A DNA stretch of 64,000 nucleotides from Bedellia somnulentella (GCA_963576735.1 OY755172.1:2914001-2978000), one strand, 5' to 3'. Positions 36,316 to 46,915 are shown, counted from the first letter of the stretch. The notes: a model not told the origin generated them from the sequence alone. Numbers and translations: made by a program.

Positions 36316-36772
36316 CATACATACATACATATACTCACGGCTATAAATCCCTTAACGGGGTAGCCAGAGCTTTGGAATTAAAAATTCCTCAGCCACTTTT
36401 GGAAGTTGATTGGGGAAAAGATGATAATAATAAATGTTTTTGGTGACGGGTCTCCAACCACATCGCCCAAAATCACTTAAAAATCCCCTATACCCTTAGG
36501 GCCAGTTTTTTGATCCGTAGTTAAAAATATAACCATTTGTTACATTGACTATAGTTAAATGACTAACCAGTAGTTAAATCGTAAATCCATTTTGGTTCGA
36601 TATTTGACCATTAGTTACTCTAACCACGGGTCCAAAAATGCTTTTTGCTGATATCTAACTAATAGTTACGATATTTAACAAATTGTTGAGTTAACCACGG
36701 ATCAAAAAACTGGCCCTTAGTCGCCTCTTACGATCACCCACGGGCAGAAATGGGGTAAGCCTACACTACACT
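36316..36772 (-). repeat. family A copy inside family B, itself split by a MITE
   Basis: Target duplication GGTTTAAA lies at 36308..36315 and 36773..36780. The copy reads from CATACATACATACAT to CCTACACTACACT. Its CCCTTAGTCGCC segment is opened by the MITE 36499..36716. Confidence 0.85.
36499..36716. mobile_element. 218-bp MITE with TTA target duplication (PIF/Harbinger-like)
   Basis: TTA at 36496..36498 and 36717..36719 flank an element with ends GGGCCAGTTTTTTGATCCG and CGGATCAAAAAACTGGCCC. The terminal repeats extend inwards with AACTAGTAGTTA-type subrepeats. TTA duplication and G-rich ends are typical of PIF/Harbinger derivatives; assignment by that rule only. Confidence 0.85.
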
Positions 36773-37052
36773 GGTTTAAAATAGTTTAAATACCCCGTCG
36801 GGCCTACACCAATTCGTTTTTCTAAAGTCATATGTGTGGTTTATTGGTCATGATTATTAACGGTGAGGGAAAACATCATGAGGAAACCCACAAGGCTAAG
36901 ATGTAATTTGTCATGTGACAGTATATTCGTACAAACCGGCGATAGGCCTGCCCGCTATCACGTGAGTACACATTTTAAGCAAGACTTACTCTGAACACCA
37001 GGTGACAATTTAAGTACCTCTGTCAATCCCTTCGGTTATGTACGGCGTGAAC

Positions 37053-37649
37053 CTTAAATTTTTTTCTTTCTTCATTAAAATGTTTTCATAGTTAATATAA
37101 ATACAATACTTCCTCAAAGGCACACATCATTTACACATAATACGTAGATACTAGATACGCATATTTCCTTCGACATTCTTCTCATATTTCCGTAGGTTTT
37201 CGGATTCCAGAGTTGTGTACTGAAATGTTATTATTTGAGTCTACCTAGCATTCATTCACTCTCGGGGTAGCCAGTACATTGGTAAGTGTAATTTAAGGGT
37301 TTTTTATAATATTCCTTCAAATTCATTACTCTGTTTGTCCATTGCTTCGTACAAAAGGGATTTAATAAACTTTTTTTCATTGCGTGCAACAATCTCTAAT
37401 GTGGCAGTTTTTTCCAATATGTGCATATTAACGATCAAACATGAACCAATACGAAACGCACGAATAAGTTTGATACTTTCAAATCTAAAAAAATACACCG
37501 TATGTTTTTATATATTTTAGAAATTATCAATAAAACTTATCAAGATCATAACATATTAAGAAAAACTTGCTTTAACACCAACATTTTTTATTCCGAGGGT
37601 CACCCAAAATAGTTACTCCACATCCCCGATGGGTATGGGCTGAATGTGA
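37053..37649. other. unassigned stretch
   Basis: No shared repeat and no credible coding; overlapping frames near 37304..37520 on both strands cancel out. Confidence 0.35.
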
Positions 37650-37730
37650 TGATGACTCAACTAAAAAGACACATTGGTATAGGCCTGACTCTGGATTCGA
37701 TCCACAATCTTTCTGCACTAGAAGCGGAGT
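37650..37730 (-). repeat. tRNA-derived SINE scrap (family B-like head)
   Basis: The complement of CATTGGTATAGGCCTGACTC and GGATTCGATCCAC matches the B box to CACCAAT region of family B. Confidence 0.4.
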
Positions 37731-37774
37731 TCTAATTATGTGTAATAAAGAGTTTTTTTTTCTATGATATAAGT

Positions 37775-38135
37775 AATAAATATATACGGACATATTAAAC
37801 CCAGATCAAGTTAGCCCCAAACAAAGTATTACTTGTGTTGTGGGATACTAACTCAACGATATATTGAATACATACATACATACTTACATAAGGAATTAGA
37901 AATTCCTCAGCCACTTTTGGAAAGTTGAGTGGGGAAAAGATGGCAAAGTAAAGGTTGTTGGTGATGGGTCTCCAACCGCATCGCCCAAAAATATATTGAA
38001 TATTATATAATACACATATATAAATCATATCCAAGACTAAGTAACAATCATTTATGCTTATAAGTCATCAAATAAATGTTGCTCTCAGCGGGGATCGAAC
38101 CTGCAACCTCCGGACCTAGCTAGTCACCTACCTAC
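37775..38135 (-). repeat. family C SINE split by a family A copy
   Basis: Outer parts 37775..37870 and 37991..38135 form one family C element (GCTCTCAGCGGGGATCGAAC at the head side, AGATCAAGTTAGCCCC at the end side). Confidence 0.75.
37871..37990 (-). repeat. family A copy, 5'-truncated, 12-bp target duplication
   Basis: ATATATTGAATA lies at 37859..37870 and 37991..38002. Only the 3' half (to CCGCATCGCCCAAAA) was inserted. Confidence 0.85.
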
Positions 38136-38430
38136 TCGCGTCTGGAATGTAATAAAACGAAAATGTCAGTACATCAAACAGTAACAACCTGAATAGTTTG
38201 AATTTTAAAACAGCTCAGCCAATATTCTATATATTCAGCCAATACCAATTGCGAGCGCAGCGACGGTGCATGCCCACTCAAATACTTAGTAAAGTTTCAT
38301 ACGCCCACACTGAATTTAGAATTGAACAGAATAAAAATCTTTTTGCTGCACATCAGAATTAAGCTTTTAAAAATTCTTTCGTGCTATCTAATGTTATGTT
38401 TATACTTTTAACGTTTATGTATTTTTAATT

Positions 38431-38660
38431 GCGTAGTGTTGGCTAAGAATAGCACTAACCTTATTTCTTCCCGTGGGTGTTCGAAGGAGGTGGCTAAGGG
38501 TATTGGGTCTTTTAAGTTATTTTCAGGCGATGTGGGTGGAGACACATCACCAAAAACCTTTTTTACAATCTTGTCTCCACAGAACTTCCTAAAGTGGTTG
38601 AGCAATTTCTTAGTCCGAAGCTCGGGCTACCCCTTCTAGGGATTTATAGCCGTGAGTATA
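38431..38660 (+). repeat. family A copy, diverged
   Basis: GCGTAGTGTTGGCTAAG head; ends TATAGCCGTGAGTATAC without TATG units. A decayed minus-strand piece follows at about 38661..38790 (CTTCAACCGCATCGCCC). Confidence 0.65.
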
Positions 38661-39365
38661 CAAATATTACTAAATAGGGATAAGATTGTAAAACAAATAT
38701 TTTTGGAGATAGGTCTTCAACCGCATCGCCCAAAAGAAGCCCCAATACCCTTAACAATTACTATTACATATGAAGAATATATGTATGTACTACTCAGTGT
38801 AAAAAGTATCGGGAATATGTCAATAAAAAGACCCGCGTAAAAGAGGTCGTTCAAACTTTTTTAGTAAAGTAAAAGTAAAGTAAAAGACATTTATTTGGCA
38901 AATTAACAAACACACACAAAAACAAAATGAAACGTAATAAGAATAAAAACACAAAGATATAAAAAGAAAAAAAAAAAAAACATGAAAAGAGATAAATGTA
39001 CATTGCCAAAAGGGTATCGTCTCAGCATGTGTGTCTGGAACGGGACTCAGACCGTTCCGAGACACGCTGGTTTTCAGCCGACACCGCCAAATTTAAATAA
39101 AAATAATAATTACAAAGTTAGATAGTAACGTATAAAAGTGATAATAATAATGTTTTATTTCATAAGCAACAACATTTGAAATACTAACAAAATTTACGCA
39201 AGCACATACCAATGAATAAATATAGTAAAGCTTATAAAAATAGATAGATAGTATGATATAATACATACAGAATTTAATAGGTGTAATTTACAATGCGATA
39301 AGTGATAAGTCGGAATATATTAATAGATAGATATCGCGTACAAAAAATAGAAGAGTTATTATAAT

Positions 39366-42200
39366 TTAAATGTTGTAGAATATATTTTTAAAGTTATATT
39401 TGAACGACGCAGTAGAGGTAAGATCTTTTAGCGGTGGAGGTAAGTCGTTCCAGCATTTCGAAGCCGCGTATCTAAAGCTTCCTCGGAAGGCCGTGGTCCG
39501 ATGTTTAGGAGTTACCAATAGATGTGAGTGACCGCGCGTATGGTACTGTGACACTGTCCGAGACCATATCAGTTTCTCAAATAAGTATTTGGGGATCTGG
39601 GTTTTTATAACACCGAAAAGAAGCGTAGATAGATGTAGCTTTCTCCTTGCTTCGAGATTTAACATCTTATTAGTGTTCAGGTAAGGCGTAACATGGGTTC
39701 TAGGTGGTATTTCAAAACAATATCGCGCACAAGCGTTCTGAACTCGTTGTAATAGTTTCCGCGAGCGAGACAGTAGGCATGGACCATATACCACATCACC
39801 GTAGTTAAGTTTACTGAGTATGAGGGATTCACAAAGTCTGATTCGAATTTCAGTTTTTAGGTACGGTCGTATTTTGTATAACACTTTGAGCCTATAAAAA
39901 CAATTTTTTACAGTATTGATGACGTGATTTTCAAACGTTAAGCCTGAATCGAACAGCAAACCTAAACTTCGCGCCTCATTAACTTTTTCTATTTGTGTGT
40001 TGCCAATTTTAACCACAAAGTTCTGTTCTTCCATCTCACGCTGTTGATGTTTACTTCCTATAACCATGTATTTCGTTTTTGAAGGATTAAGAACTAGTGA
40101 ATTTTTCATAGACCATTCTTCGATATTTTTAAGATCTTGGTTTAGATCATGTATGACTTTTACTGCTCGGCTCGGAGTCAAAGATATATACAACTGCAAG
40201 TCGTCAGCAAAAATTTGGTATTTGCAATTTTTTATACATTTGATGATGTCAGCAGTGTAGAGAATGAAAAGTACGGGAGCCAGGTTCGATCCTTGCGGGG
40301 CGCCTCTCGTAACTAGACGGTTCTCTGAATATTTTATCTTTCCACTTTGCCCATGGAGCTCTACTATTTGGGATCTCGATTGCAAATAACTATCAAACCA
40401 TTTAATAGTGTCAGAACTGAATCCATAATAGGCTAGTTTAGATAGTATTAGGGTTATATTCATGCATTCGAAGGCACGGGAGAAATCCAATAACATAAGA
40501 ACTGTGGCTTGTTTCCTATCCTGGGCATACAGGATGTTATCTACAATATCGATGAGTGCGGTCGATGTGCTATGGTTTTTGCGAAATCCCGATTGATGAA
40601 TAGGAAGTATTTCGTTATCTTCCAGGTATTTGCTCATTTGTTCATAGACAACTTTTTCGAGTATTTTAGACATACATGGGAGCAAGCTAATTGGACGCAA
40701 ATCTGACATTGTTTCTGGATTGGATACTTTTGGGATAGGTCGTATAAGTGCAGTTTTCCAAGTGTCGGGAAATACAGAGTCAACAATTGATTTATTAATA
40801 ATATGAGTAATGACATCAAGCGTATTCGGCAATGTCATTAAAATCATGGAGAGCGATATTTTATCTACGCCCTGGGCATTGCTATTAAGGCTTTTTATAA
40901 TGCGGTTAATTGTGTCAGAGTTTACTGTGTGTAACTTGAATGTCGCGGTGCCATGTCTATGATATTCATAATATGTCAAGAGAGATATGTCAACACTGTC
41001 CTTACCAGGTATGTTTAAGAAATGTTCATTTAATGTGTCAGGGTCGTCAAAGTGCTCAGGCAAGTCAGAATCAGTATGTTTTCGCAGTACGGTAGCTTTA
41101 AGATTTTTCCAAAGACTTTTTGAGTCTTTTGAATATTTATTTACATACGAGTGGAAGAAAGCTTTTTTCTCGTTATAAATTGTACTATTTACTAATTGCT
41201 TAAAATCTTTATAATAAGTTCTTTTGGAGTCCGTTTTGTAAGCTCGATATTCTGAAAATGCTTTATCCCGTTTAGCCATCATACATTTCAAAGTCTCAGT
41301 TATCCAAGGATATTTCCTTTCCCGTATCAAAACTGTTTTTAACGGAGCATGGAGGTCAAAAAGTATTGTCAGGCAGGAAGTCAGTGCATTAACCATATCT
41401 GTTACCCGTTTCATGTTATAAATATTGCTCCAATCAATCTTCATTAGATCTCTATGGAACAAATCAGAAATAATATTATGGAGAGGTCGGAAAGTCACAT
41501 ATTTTGGGGAAGGTTTAGGTTTGCGAACTTTACACTCAGCGGTTATAAATGCATGACGTCCTAAAGCTGGGATATAATTAACAGTAGTAGTCAATATGGG
41601 AATGTCGGTCAATATGATGTCTATCAAGGTTTCACTATCGTCTGTAAAATGCGTTGGCTGATTCACCACTTGTTTCAAGCTTAAAATGTTATAAAAATCA
41701 CTTAATATTTTATATTTAGTGTCATTGGTATTAAACAAATTGATATTAAAGTCACCTAAAATTATAATTTTGTCATGATCTCGGAACGATGCTATTGACT
41801 CTGTGAGCGCATCAAAGAAGGTCTCAACACTAAGCCATGGAGGGCGGTATGCTGTACCAATAATAATAGTTACAGAATTAACTCTCAGTCGAATCCACAT
41901 TTGTTCAACTTGAGGAGTAGAAGGGTGCCGTAAAACCGTGGCAGACAGTCCACAACGAATATAAAATCCTACCCCACCTCCGCGCGCGCGCCGGCCGGTC
42001 GTGCTCCGCGGCACGTGCCGCAGTCGGTAGCCGGGCACGACGGGGGCGCGCTGCTCCTCGCCGCGCCGCAGCCACGTCTCGTTCACAGCGAGTACGTCGA
42101 CCTCGAAACGCTGGATACATGCGATCAATTCCTCATGTTTTGTACCAAGAGATCCTGCATTATGAAGTCCCAATTTAAGAAAATTCGTTTTATAAATCAT
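39366..42200 (-). CDS. LINE ORF2: endonuclease and reverse transcriptase, intact
   Basis: The 944-residue protein nicks target DNA and copies the element RNA (target-primed reverse transcription). Its apurinic-type endonuclease has N14 (LHNAGS), E41 (VNETWL), YRPPW at 118-122, D150 and N152 (LGDFNIN) and H216 (ALGRHAFI); the usual SDH motif reads GRH. Reverse transcriptase motifs include RPISLLPCMSKILEKVVYEQ, LMLLDFSRAFECM, RGAPQGSNLAPVLFILYTAD and FADD at 664-667. The C-terminal region with RVQNACARYCFEIPPRTH and AASKCWNDLPPPL is common in Jockey-type elements. No stop or frameshift, so activity is possible. I start at MIYKTNFLKLGLHNAG because the endonuclease fold begins within ten residues. 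A CpG-rich patch codes for residues about 43-80. Confidence 0.9.
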   Translation of the reverse strand: MIYKTNFLKLGLHNAGSLGTKHEELIACIQRFEVDVLAVNETWLRRGEEQRAPVVPGYRLRHVPRSTTGRRARGGGVGFYIRCGLSATVLRHPSTPQVEQMWIRLRVNSVTIIIGTAYRPPWLSVETFFDALTESIASFRDHDKIIILGDFNINLFNTNDTKYKILSDFYNILSLKQVVNQPTHFTDDSETLIDIILTDIPILTTTVNYIPALGRHAFITAECKVRKPKPSPKYVTFRPLHNIISDLFHRDLMKIDWSNIYNMKRVTDMVNALTSCLTILFDLHAPLKTVLIRERKYPWITETLKCMMAKRDKAFSEYRAYKTDSKRTYYKDFKQLVNSTIYNEKKAFFHSYVNKYSKDSKSLWKNLKATVLRKHTDSDLPEHFDDPDTLNEHFLNIPGKDSVDISLLTYYEYHRHGTATFKLHTVNSDTINRIIKSLNSNAQGVDKISLSMILMTLPNTLDVITHIINKSIVDSVFPDTWKTALIRPIPKVSNPETMSDLRPISLLPCMSKILEKVVYEQMSKYLEDNEILPIHQSGFRKNHSTSTALIDIVDNILYAQDRKQATVLMLLDFSRAFECMNITLILSKLAYYGFSSDTIKWFDSYLQSRSQIVELHGQSGKIKYSENRLVTRGAPQGSNLAPVLFILYTADIIKCIKNCKYQIFADDLQLYISLTPSRAVKVIHDLNQDLKNIEEWSMKNSLVLNPSKTKYMVIGSKHQQREMEEQNFVVKIGNTQIEKVNEARSLGLLFDSGLTFENHVINTVKNCFYRLKVLYKIRPYLKTEIRIRLCESLILSKLNYGDVVYGPCLLSRSRKLLQRVQNACARYCFEIPPRTHVTPYLNTNKMLNLEARRKLHLSTLLFGVIKTQIPKYLFEKLIWSRTVSQYHTRGHSHLLVTPKHRTTAFRGSFRYAASKCWNDLPPPLKDLTSTASFKYNFKNIFYNI

Positions 42201-42577
42201 TGTAATAAATATTCATATTAATATGGTTAGGTTGCACGACAGTAATATAATGGATAAAATACGTATGATATATAAATATATACTGATATGCTTGATGTGC
42301 TCTTGTTAGTGGCAACTGCTTACCTATAGATATATTATTAATCAAAGAACAAAATGGTAATCGGTGCCAATAATATTTTATGATTATTAACAGTTTTATA
42401 TCAATCTTTCTTAGCGGATCATATATATACAATTTGACATGATAACGATGATTGTTCTCAAATAGGTGACTGAAAGTGTGTCGTAATATTATCATTAGTA
42501 ACCTATTCAAAAATATATTATTATGATTTCTAAACATGCACAAATTTATAATATAATACAAAAATACAATTCCAAAT

Positions 42578-43008
42578 TTATATTGTTTTATCAATCTCTG
42601 TTTGCATGTTAAAAACCCTGTCGATGTCTTCGAGCGTGAACAGCTGATGTGCTGGGGAGGATGAAGTTCTCCTAGCGAAAACACGGCCATCCTTCGTCCA
42701 TACGTAGCGCCATCCTCGTGCCCGGCCTACCTCTCGAGCTTTACCAAATAGAAGACGTTTTGCCTTCGTCAGTCTCTCATTGATATAAAATATTTTCGGC
42801 TCGTGTATTGGTAGACCAAGGTCTGCCGTGTTGACACCTCTTCTTGTCCTACTGTTTCTGAGTAGCGCGTCACGGATGGAGCGGCGCACAACCCTCACGA
42901 CGATGGTGCGCGGCCGTGAGGCGGCGGCGGCGGCGGCGGTGGCGGCGGCAGTGGCGGCGGCGACGGCGGCAGGGCGGTCGTCGGAGCGCGAGCGCCGAGC
43001 GCCGACCC
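42578..43008 (-). CDS. LINE ORF1, C-terminal part (start lost in gap)
   Basis: About 143 residues are visible, ending at the stop 42578. A poly-Ala stretch coded by GCC repeats leads to a basic segment and then FYINERLTKAKRLLFGKARE and GWRYVWTKDGRVFARR. This C-terminal domain occurs in ORF1 proteins of many lepidopteran LINEs and is named after the baculovirus FP25 protein. The likely role is RNA binding and particle formation with ORF2. It is a transposon gene and no sign of a virus. Confidence 0.75.
42921..42971 (+). repeat. GGC trinucleotide tract next to the gap
   Basis: Imperfect (GGC)n on the + strand codes for the poly-Ala of ORF1 on the minus strand. Its GC content probably caused the sequencing gap 38 bp further on. 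Confidence 0.8.
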
Positions 43009-43208
43009 NNNNNNNNNNNNNNNNNNNNNNNNNNNNNNNNNNNNNNNNNNNNNNNNNNNNNNNNNNNNNNNNNNNNNNNNNNNNNNNNNNNNNNNNNNNN
43101 NNNNNNNNNNNNNNNNNNNNNNNNNNNNNNNNNNNNNNNNNNNNNNNNNNNNNNNNNNNNNNNNNNNNNNNNNNNNNNNNNNNNNNNNNNNNNNNNNNNN
43201 NNNNNNNN
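43009..43208. other. assembly gap, exactly 200 N
   Basis: The round size suggests a placeholder, so true distance is unknown. Frames read through the N are meaningless. Confidence 0.97.
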
Positions 43209-43260
43209 ATGTATATGTTCATATTCACAAATATGAAGGTCACGAATCTTCACTTAGCAG

Positions 43261-43484
43261 GTGAGTTATCTAGATTTTTCGCGCAGATTCTGATATGCAG
43301 TGTAAATGAGGGTAGACGTGACTTGGAGACCGAGTGGAGGCTGCTCACTATTCCACCCTACGCTGGAGCTTTCACCTTTCAGCAGGATACTATGCATAAT
43401 TTGGTTATGAAACCCAAGCGCATGACGAATATTTTTTCCCTGCTTGATATCTGCTGGATATCTCGTTACGATATTTCCATGGAG
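43261..43484 (+). CDS. candidate coding exon of an unrecognised + strand gene
   Basis: The + frame is open from the gap edge to 43514. CTTCACTTAGCAG (ending 43260) is a fair acceptor and GGAG/GTATGG at 43484 a fair donor, leaving phase 0. The peptide reads ELSRFFAQILICSVNEGRRD, then WRLLTIPPYAGAFTFQQD and IFSLLDICWISRYDISME: rich in W, C, Y and hydrophobic residues, unlike random AT-rich translation. It joins in phase to 57976..58128. I recognise no family; the exon could begin further left, up to the gap. No repeat of the window matches it. Confidence 0.4.
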
Positions 43485-43585
43485 GTATGGTTTTTGTGTT
43501 TTAAAGACCTGTAAGTTATAGAACCATTTCTGTATATAATTAATATCAAAAGTTAAATGTGAAACTTAACTTAAAGTTAAAATAA

Positions 43586-43955
43586 CCGTTATAGCTCAGC
43601 GGGTAGAACACCGCTGATCGTGCAGACGTCAAGGGTTCAAATCCCAGGTCAGGTCTACGCCAATTTGTATTTCCTACAGCCATAAGTGTGGTTAATTTAT
43701 CATAATTGTTACCGGTGAGGTAAAACATCGTGAGGAAACCCACATGGCTATGTTGTACTTAGTCATGTGACAATGTATCCTTACAAAAACGTCGATAGTC
43801 TTGCCCCTATCACGTGAGTACGCTGTCCAAGCAAAACGTAGGTACTTTGAACGCAAGGTGAAAATGTCACGTGGTGATGGTTAGAAGTATTAATACTTCT
43901 GCCAACCCCTTCGGGGATATACGGTGTGATTCACTCCGTGTGAACGTTTGAGCTG
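43586..43955 (+). repeat. family B SINE, full length
   Basis: TTATAGCTCAGCGGGTAG head, GGGTTCAAATCCCAGG B box, end GGGGATATACGGTGTGATT. Confidence 0.8.
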
Positions 43956-44864
43956 AGTGTAGTTGAGGTTGTAAGAAGGATAGAAGCTCTCGTTTTGTGA
44001 TGTTTCTTGTTGAAAGATTGGCTTAAGTGTTTACTTAATCAGAGTAAATGTTTTAAAATGAAATGTTAATAGTTCCTTAAAACAGCCGCTGACTTATTTG
44101 TGCCAGAATCAAAAATCAGATTCCACCCTTCCCTCCAGGCAACCACGTCAAATCGACAAAATAACTACAATAAAAAATTACCAACAGTTTATTACCATCG
44201 AAATACTGCAGCGACATCGATTCACGGTACTACGCCAACAGATATAAAAGCAATAGGCTCCAATAGGCGTAAGAGGCGCCAGCTGAGCTAAACCTTATTG
44301 CCTTTTTAATATCAAAACTAAACCTTAAATTTTCCATTTATCTCACTCTTAATGCTCTCAATTCTACTGTTAGAAAGAGACAGGGAAATATTCGAGATCT
44401 ACGTTTGGCAGTTGGTTTAGGCAGACAGGGGTGCCGTTTGAAGGTTGGAGTTGGCACGGCGAGGGGTCGTCGACCCCGGTCACGTGACTGTGGAGTGAGT
44501 TTCAGCAAATTCCGAAATAAGAATAAAGTCGAAGTCTCAGCAATGACGTTATTATTTTGAAGGAGACCGCATATTAATATATTTTCGTATTTAACTTTGC
44601 GTAGTAAATAACGTAGAAAAAAAATACATTTCAATTAATTATGTATAGCTTTTATATTTCAATACTTATAAAAATTTATAATTATTTTAGCTTATAATTA
44701 AAACTCCGATTCATTAACCTAAATTAATAATAATAAGAAAATGAAGTTGGCCAATTTATGATCATTAACGTCATTTTTTTTTTATTGCATATTACACGTG
44801 TCGTGTGGCTTTCTAAAAAGATACAATTTAAACCGGGATTAATTACAGGTTCATTATTTTCATA
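43956..44864. other. unassigned stretch
   Basis: Frames at 44100..44291 (+) and 44338..44634 (-) are open but show no motif and no splice context. Confidence 0.3.
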
Positions 44865-45145
44865 AAATAAGTTCAGATGAGAAAGGGAAAGAGATTAATA
44901 GAGCCACAGAGGGAGGTAATATTAGTAGAAGACGAACTAGAAGGACACATTTAGACCAAACAGAGAGTGCGCTCAAAAAGGCAGGCGTCCGTGGTAAGAA
45001 GAATAAAAGAGCATGTGTAAAAAGATTAATGGATGTAATTGAAGCTAGAGAGGTTTGCCAGGATCGTGCAGGGTGGTGATCAATAGTGTCTTCCTACCCC
45101 AATGAAAGGATAGTCTCTACCTACCCCAAGGAAATAATGGCGTGA
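44865..45145 (+). mobile_element. family D LINE fragment
   Basis: GGACACATTTAGACCAAACA, AAAAAGGCAGGCGTCCG and a duplicated end (CTACCCCAATGAAAGG and CTACCCCAAGGAAATAATGG). Frameshifted relic. Confidence 0.65.
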
Positions 45146-45464
45146 GTTCAGGCAAATATATAAATTATCAACTTTGTGTTGATGGAGGCGGATAACATAA
45201 ATGAATGTTTCAAAGTATTTATACAAGTGACAAAACCTGATGAATTTTGGACATTGGCAGCACCACAAAATAAACCTTTGCCTTAAGTGCATTTCTTTAG
45301 CATGTATTAGTGACACTTAAACAAGCGTTGGATTGTTCTTTCATCCTTTCTCCGGATGAGTCCTGCGGACGGCGTAGTATGGAACTGTTTCGAGTTATGT
45401 TGCATATTTTTCAAGTACTTTGAAAACAAAATAATGGGTGTAACAAGAACTTTTGTAGCTATGT
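45146..45464. other. unassigned stretch
   Basis: No repeat or coding signal seen. Confidence 0.35.
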
Positions 45465-45476
45465 AATATTAAAGAA

Positions 45477-45725
45477 CATACATACATACATATACCCACG
45501 TCTATATTTCCCTAGAAGGGATAACCAGAGCTAAGGAATTATAATTTCCTCAGCCACTTTTGGAAGTTGAGTGGGGAATAGATGGTAAAAAAAAAGGTTT
45601 TTGGTGATGGGTCTCCAACCGCATCGCCCAAAAATCCAATAAAAACCCCAATACCCTTAGTCGCCTCTTACGACACCCGTGGGTAGAAAGGGATAGCGAC
45701 ATTCTAAGCCGGCACTACGCAGCAA
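45477..45725 (-). repeat. family A copy, 12-bp target duplication
   Basis: AATATTAAAGAA lies at 45465..45476 and 45726..45737. Complete from tail to CGGCACTACGCAGC. Confidence 0.85.
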
Positions 45726-45799
45726 AATATTAAAGAAACCTAATCGAATCACTTTATTTGCCTCACTTTTCTCAGCACAGATTAATGAAGGTTTTGACG

Positions 45800-45958
45800 A
45801 CACGTCCGTCTCTGAGTAGATAGGTGACTAACTGACTAGCATCTCGGTCCGGAGATTGCGGGTTCGATCCCCCCTGAGAGTTACATTTATGTGATAGGCA
45901 TAAATTAGTTTGAGGCTAACTTGATCTGTGTATAATATGTCCATATCTTTATTATTAT
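45800..45958 (+). repeat. family C SINE, shortened
   Basis: GCGGGTTCGATCCCCCC B box, then GAGGCTAACTTGATCTGTG and TATAATATGTCCATAT. It lacks about 130 bp of the 3730 copy. Confidence 0.65.
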
Positions 45959-46479
45959 ATAGACATAGATAGAAATTTCCAAAAACAGCAAACATAACTT
46001 AGTTTTCCATACCAATACAATAAAAAGTTAAGTGAGCATTATAATTTCCGCTCTATAACTTATAACAACCACGAGCGAGGCTAAACGCGCTTGAGCAATT
46101 TTTCCCTTCGTTTAAATTGGAACATTTATTTATGTATCAAACAATAAAAGAACGAATTGTCATGTCAAAGTAGTAAATATTGATTTAACTAAAGAAAGGA
46201 AGCGTCCAAACATGAAGCACGCTATTTTCAGCAGACTATTATAGGCGTACTTAATTCGTTATTCATGAATATTCTGCTTCAGACACAATGATATTGTTGT
46301 GTGAAAATGATGGAGATTGGTTGTACGTTTTCATATTTATTTATAAGTATTGATAGAATTGGTTTTATTCTTACATATCTTTAAGGCTATGATAAAAAAA
46401 GGTTGTCAAATCGTAGAAATTTTACAATTAATTGAGGTTCTTATTCGAGGGAAACGATGTATACAATATCGATGTTCAC
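45959..46479. other. unassigned AT-rich stretch
   Basis: Nothing recognised. Confidence 0.35.
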
Positions 46480-46795
46480 TCACGATGGGCTCACGCCCAT
46501 TATTCCCATTGGGGTAGGCAGAAACTATCGATCGCCACTTAGTACAATCTTGAAAAACCTCTCTTGCTTCTCTTACATTCATTATTCTTCTCATACATGC
46601 TCTTTTATTCTTCTCACTTCGGACCCCCGCCTTTATAAGAACGTTTTCGATCTGGTCAAGAAACGTTTTACGAGGCCGTCCTCTGCTAAAAATCCCATCC
46701 ACATTGGCTCTATATATCTCTTTCGCTACTTTATTTTCATCCATCCTCTCTATGTGCCCAAACGACCTCAACATTCCTTTTTCAATAAAAAAACA
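46480..46795 (-). mobile_element. family D LINE fragment, frame still open
   Basis: The minus strand keeps a continuous frame: GMLRSFGHIERMDENKVAKE, RGRPRKTFLDQIENVLIKAG, REVFQDCTKWRSIVSAYPNG. It is the best-preserved family D tail here. The end is GGGAATAATGGGCGTGAG. Confidence 0.75.
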
Positions 46796-46821
46796 TATAT
46801 AAACATACATTATGTCAAACT

Positions 46822-46915
46822 AAAAAGTTCACGACGTATAACCCCGAAGGGGTTGGCAGAGGTACTAATACTTCTGAACATTACGTGACTGACGTGACAT
46901 TGTCTCATGCTTACT
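46822..46915 (-). repeat. family B SINE, 3' fragment
   Basis: Complement of GTTCACGACGTATAACC and GGGGTTGGCAGAGG to AACATTACGTGAC. Confidence 0.6.

Larger units (their letters stand above)
36256..37052 (+). repeat. family B SINE split by a family A insertion
   Basis: The left part 36256..36315 has GATAGCTCAGTGGGTAG and breaks in the B box. The right part resumes at 36773 (GGTTTAAAATAG, then GTCGGGCCTACACC) and runs to TACGGCGTGAACC. The duplicated GGTTTAAA marks the insertion. Confidence 0.8.
38858..43008 (-). mobile_element. Jockey-like LINE, nearly complete, cut by assembly gap
   Basis: On the minus strand the order is ORF1 (visible C-terminal part, 42578..43008), a 377-bp AT-rich spacer, ORF2 (39366..42200) and a 3'UTR ending GCCAAATAAATGTCTTTT plus an ACTTT-rich tail near 38858. 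The 5' end lies in or beyond the gap 43009..43208. The 3' end resembles that of the relic at 24780, so the two are sister families. Confidence 0.85.

Noticed and set aside
42578..42990. Integrated baculovirus gene, because the ORF1 end resembles FP25
   Set aside because: The domain is normal in ORF1 of insect LINEs, and ORF2 with reverse transcriptase follows at the right distance on the same strand.
42828..43514. Long frames running through the assembly gap
   Set aside because: The middle 200 bases are N, so continuity of frame is not real. Only the visible parts were considered separately.
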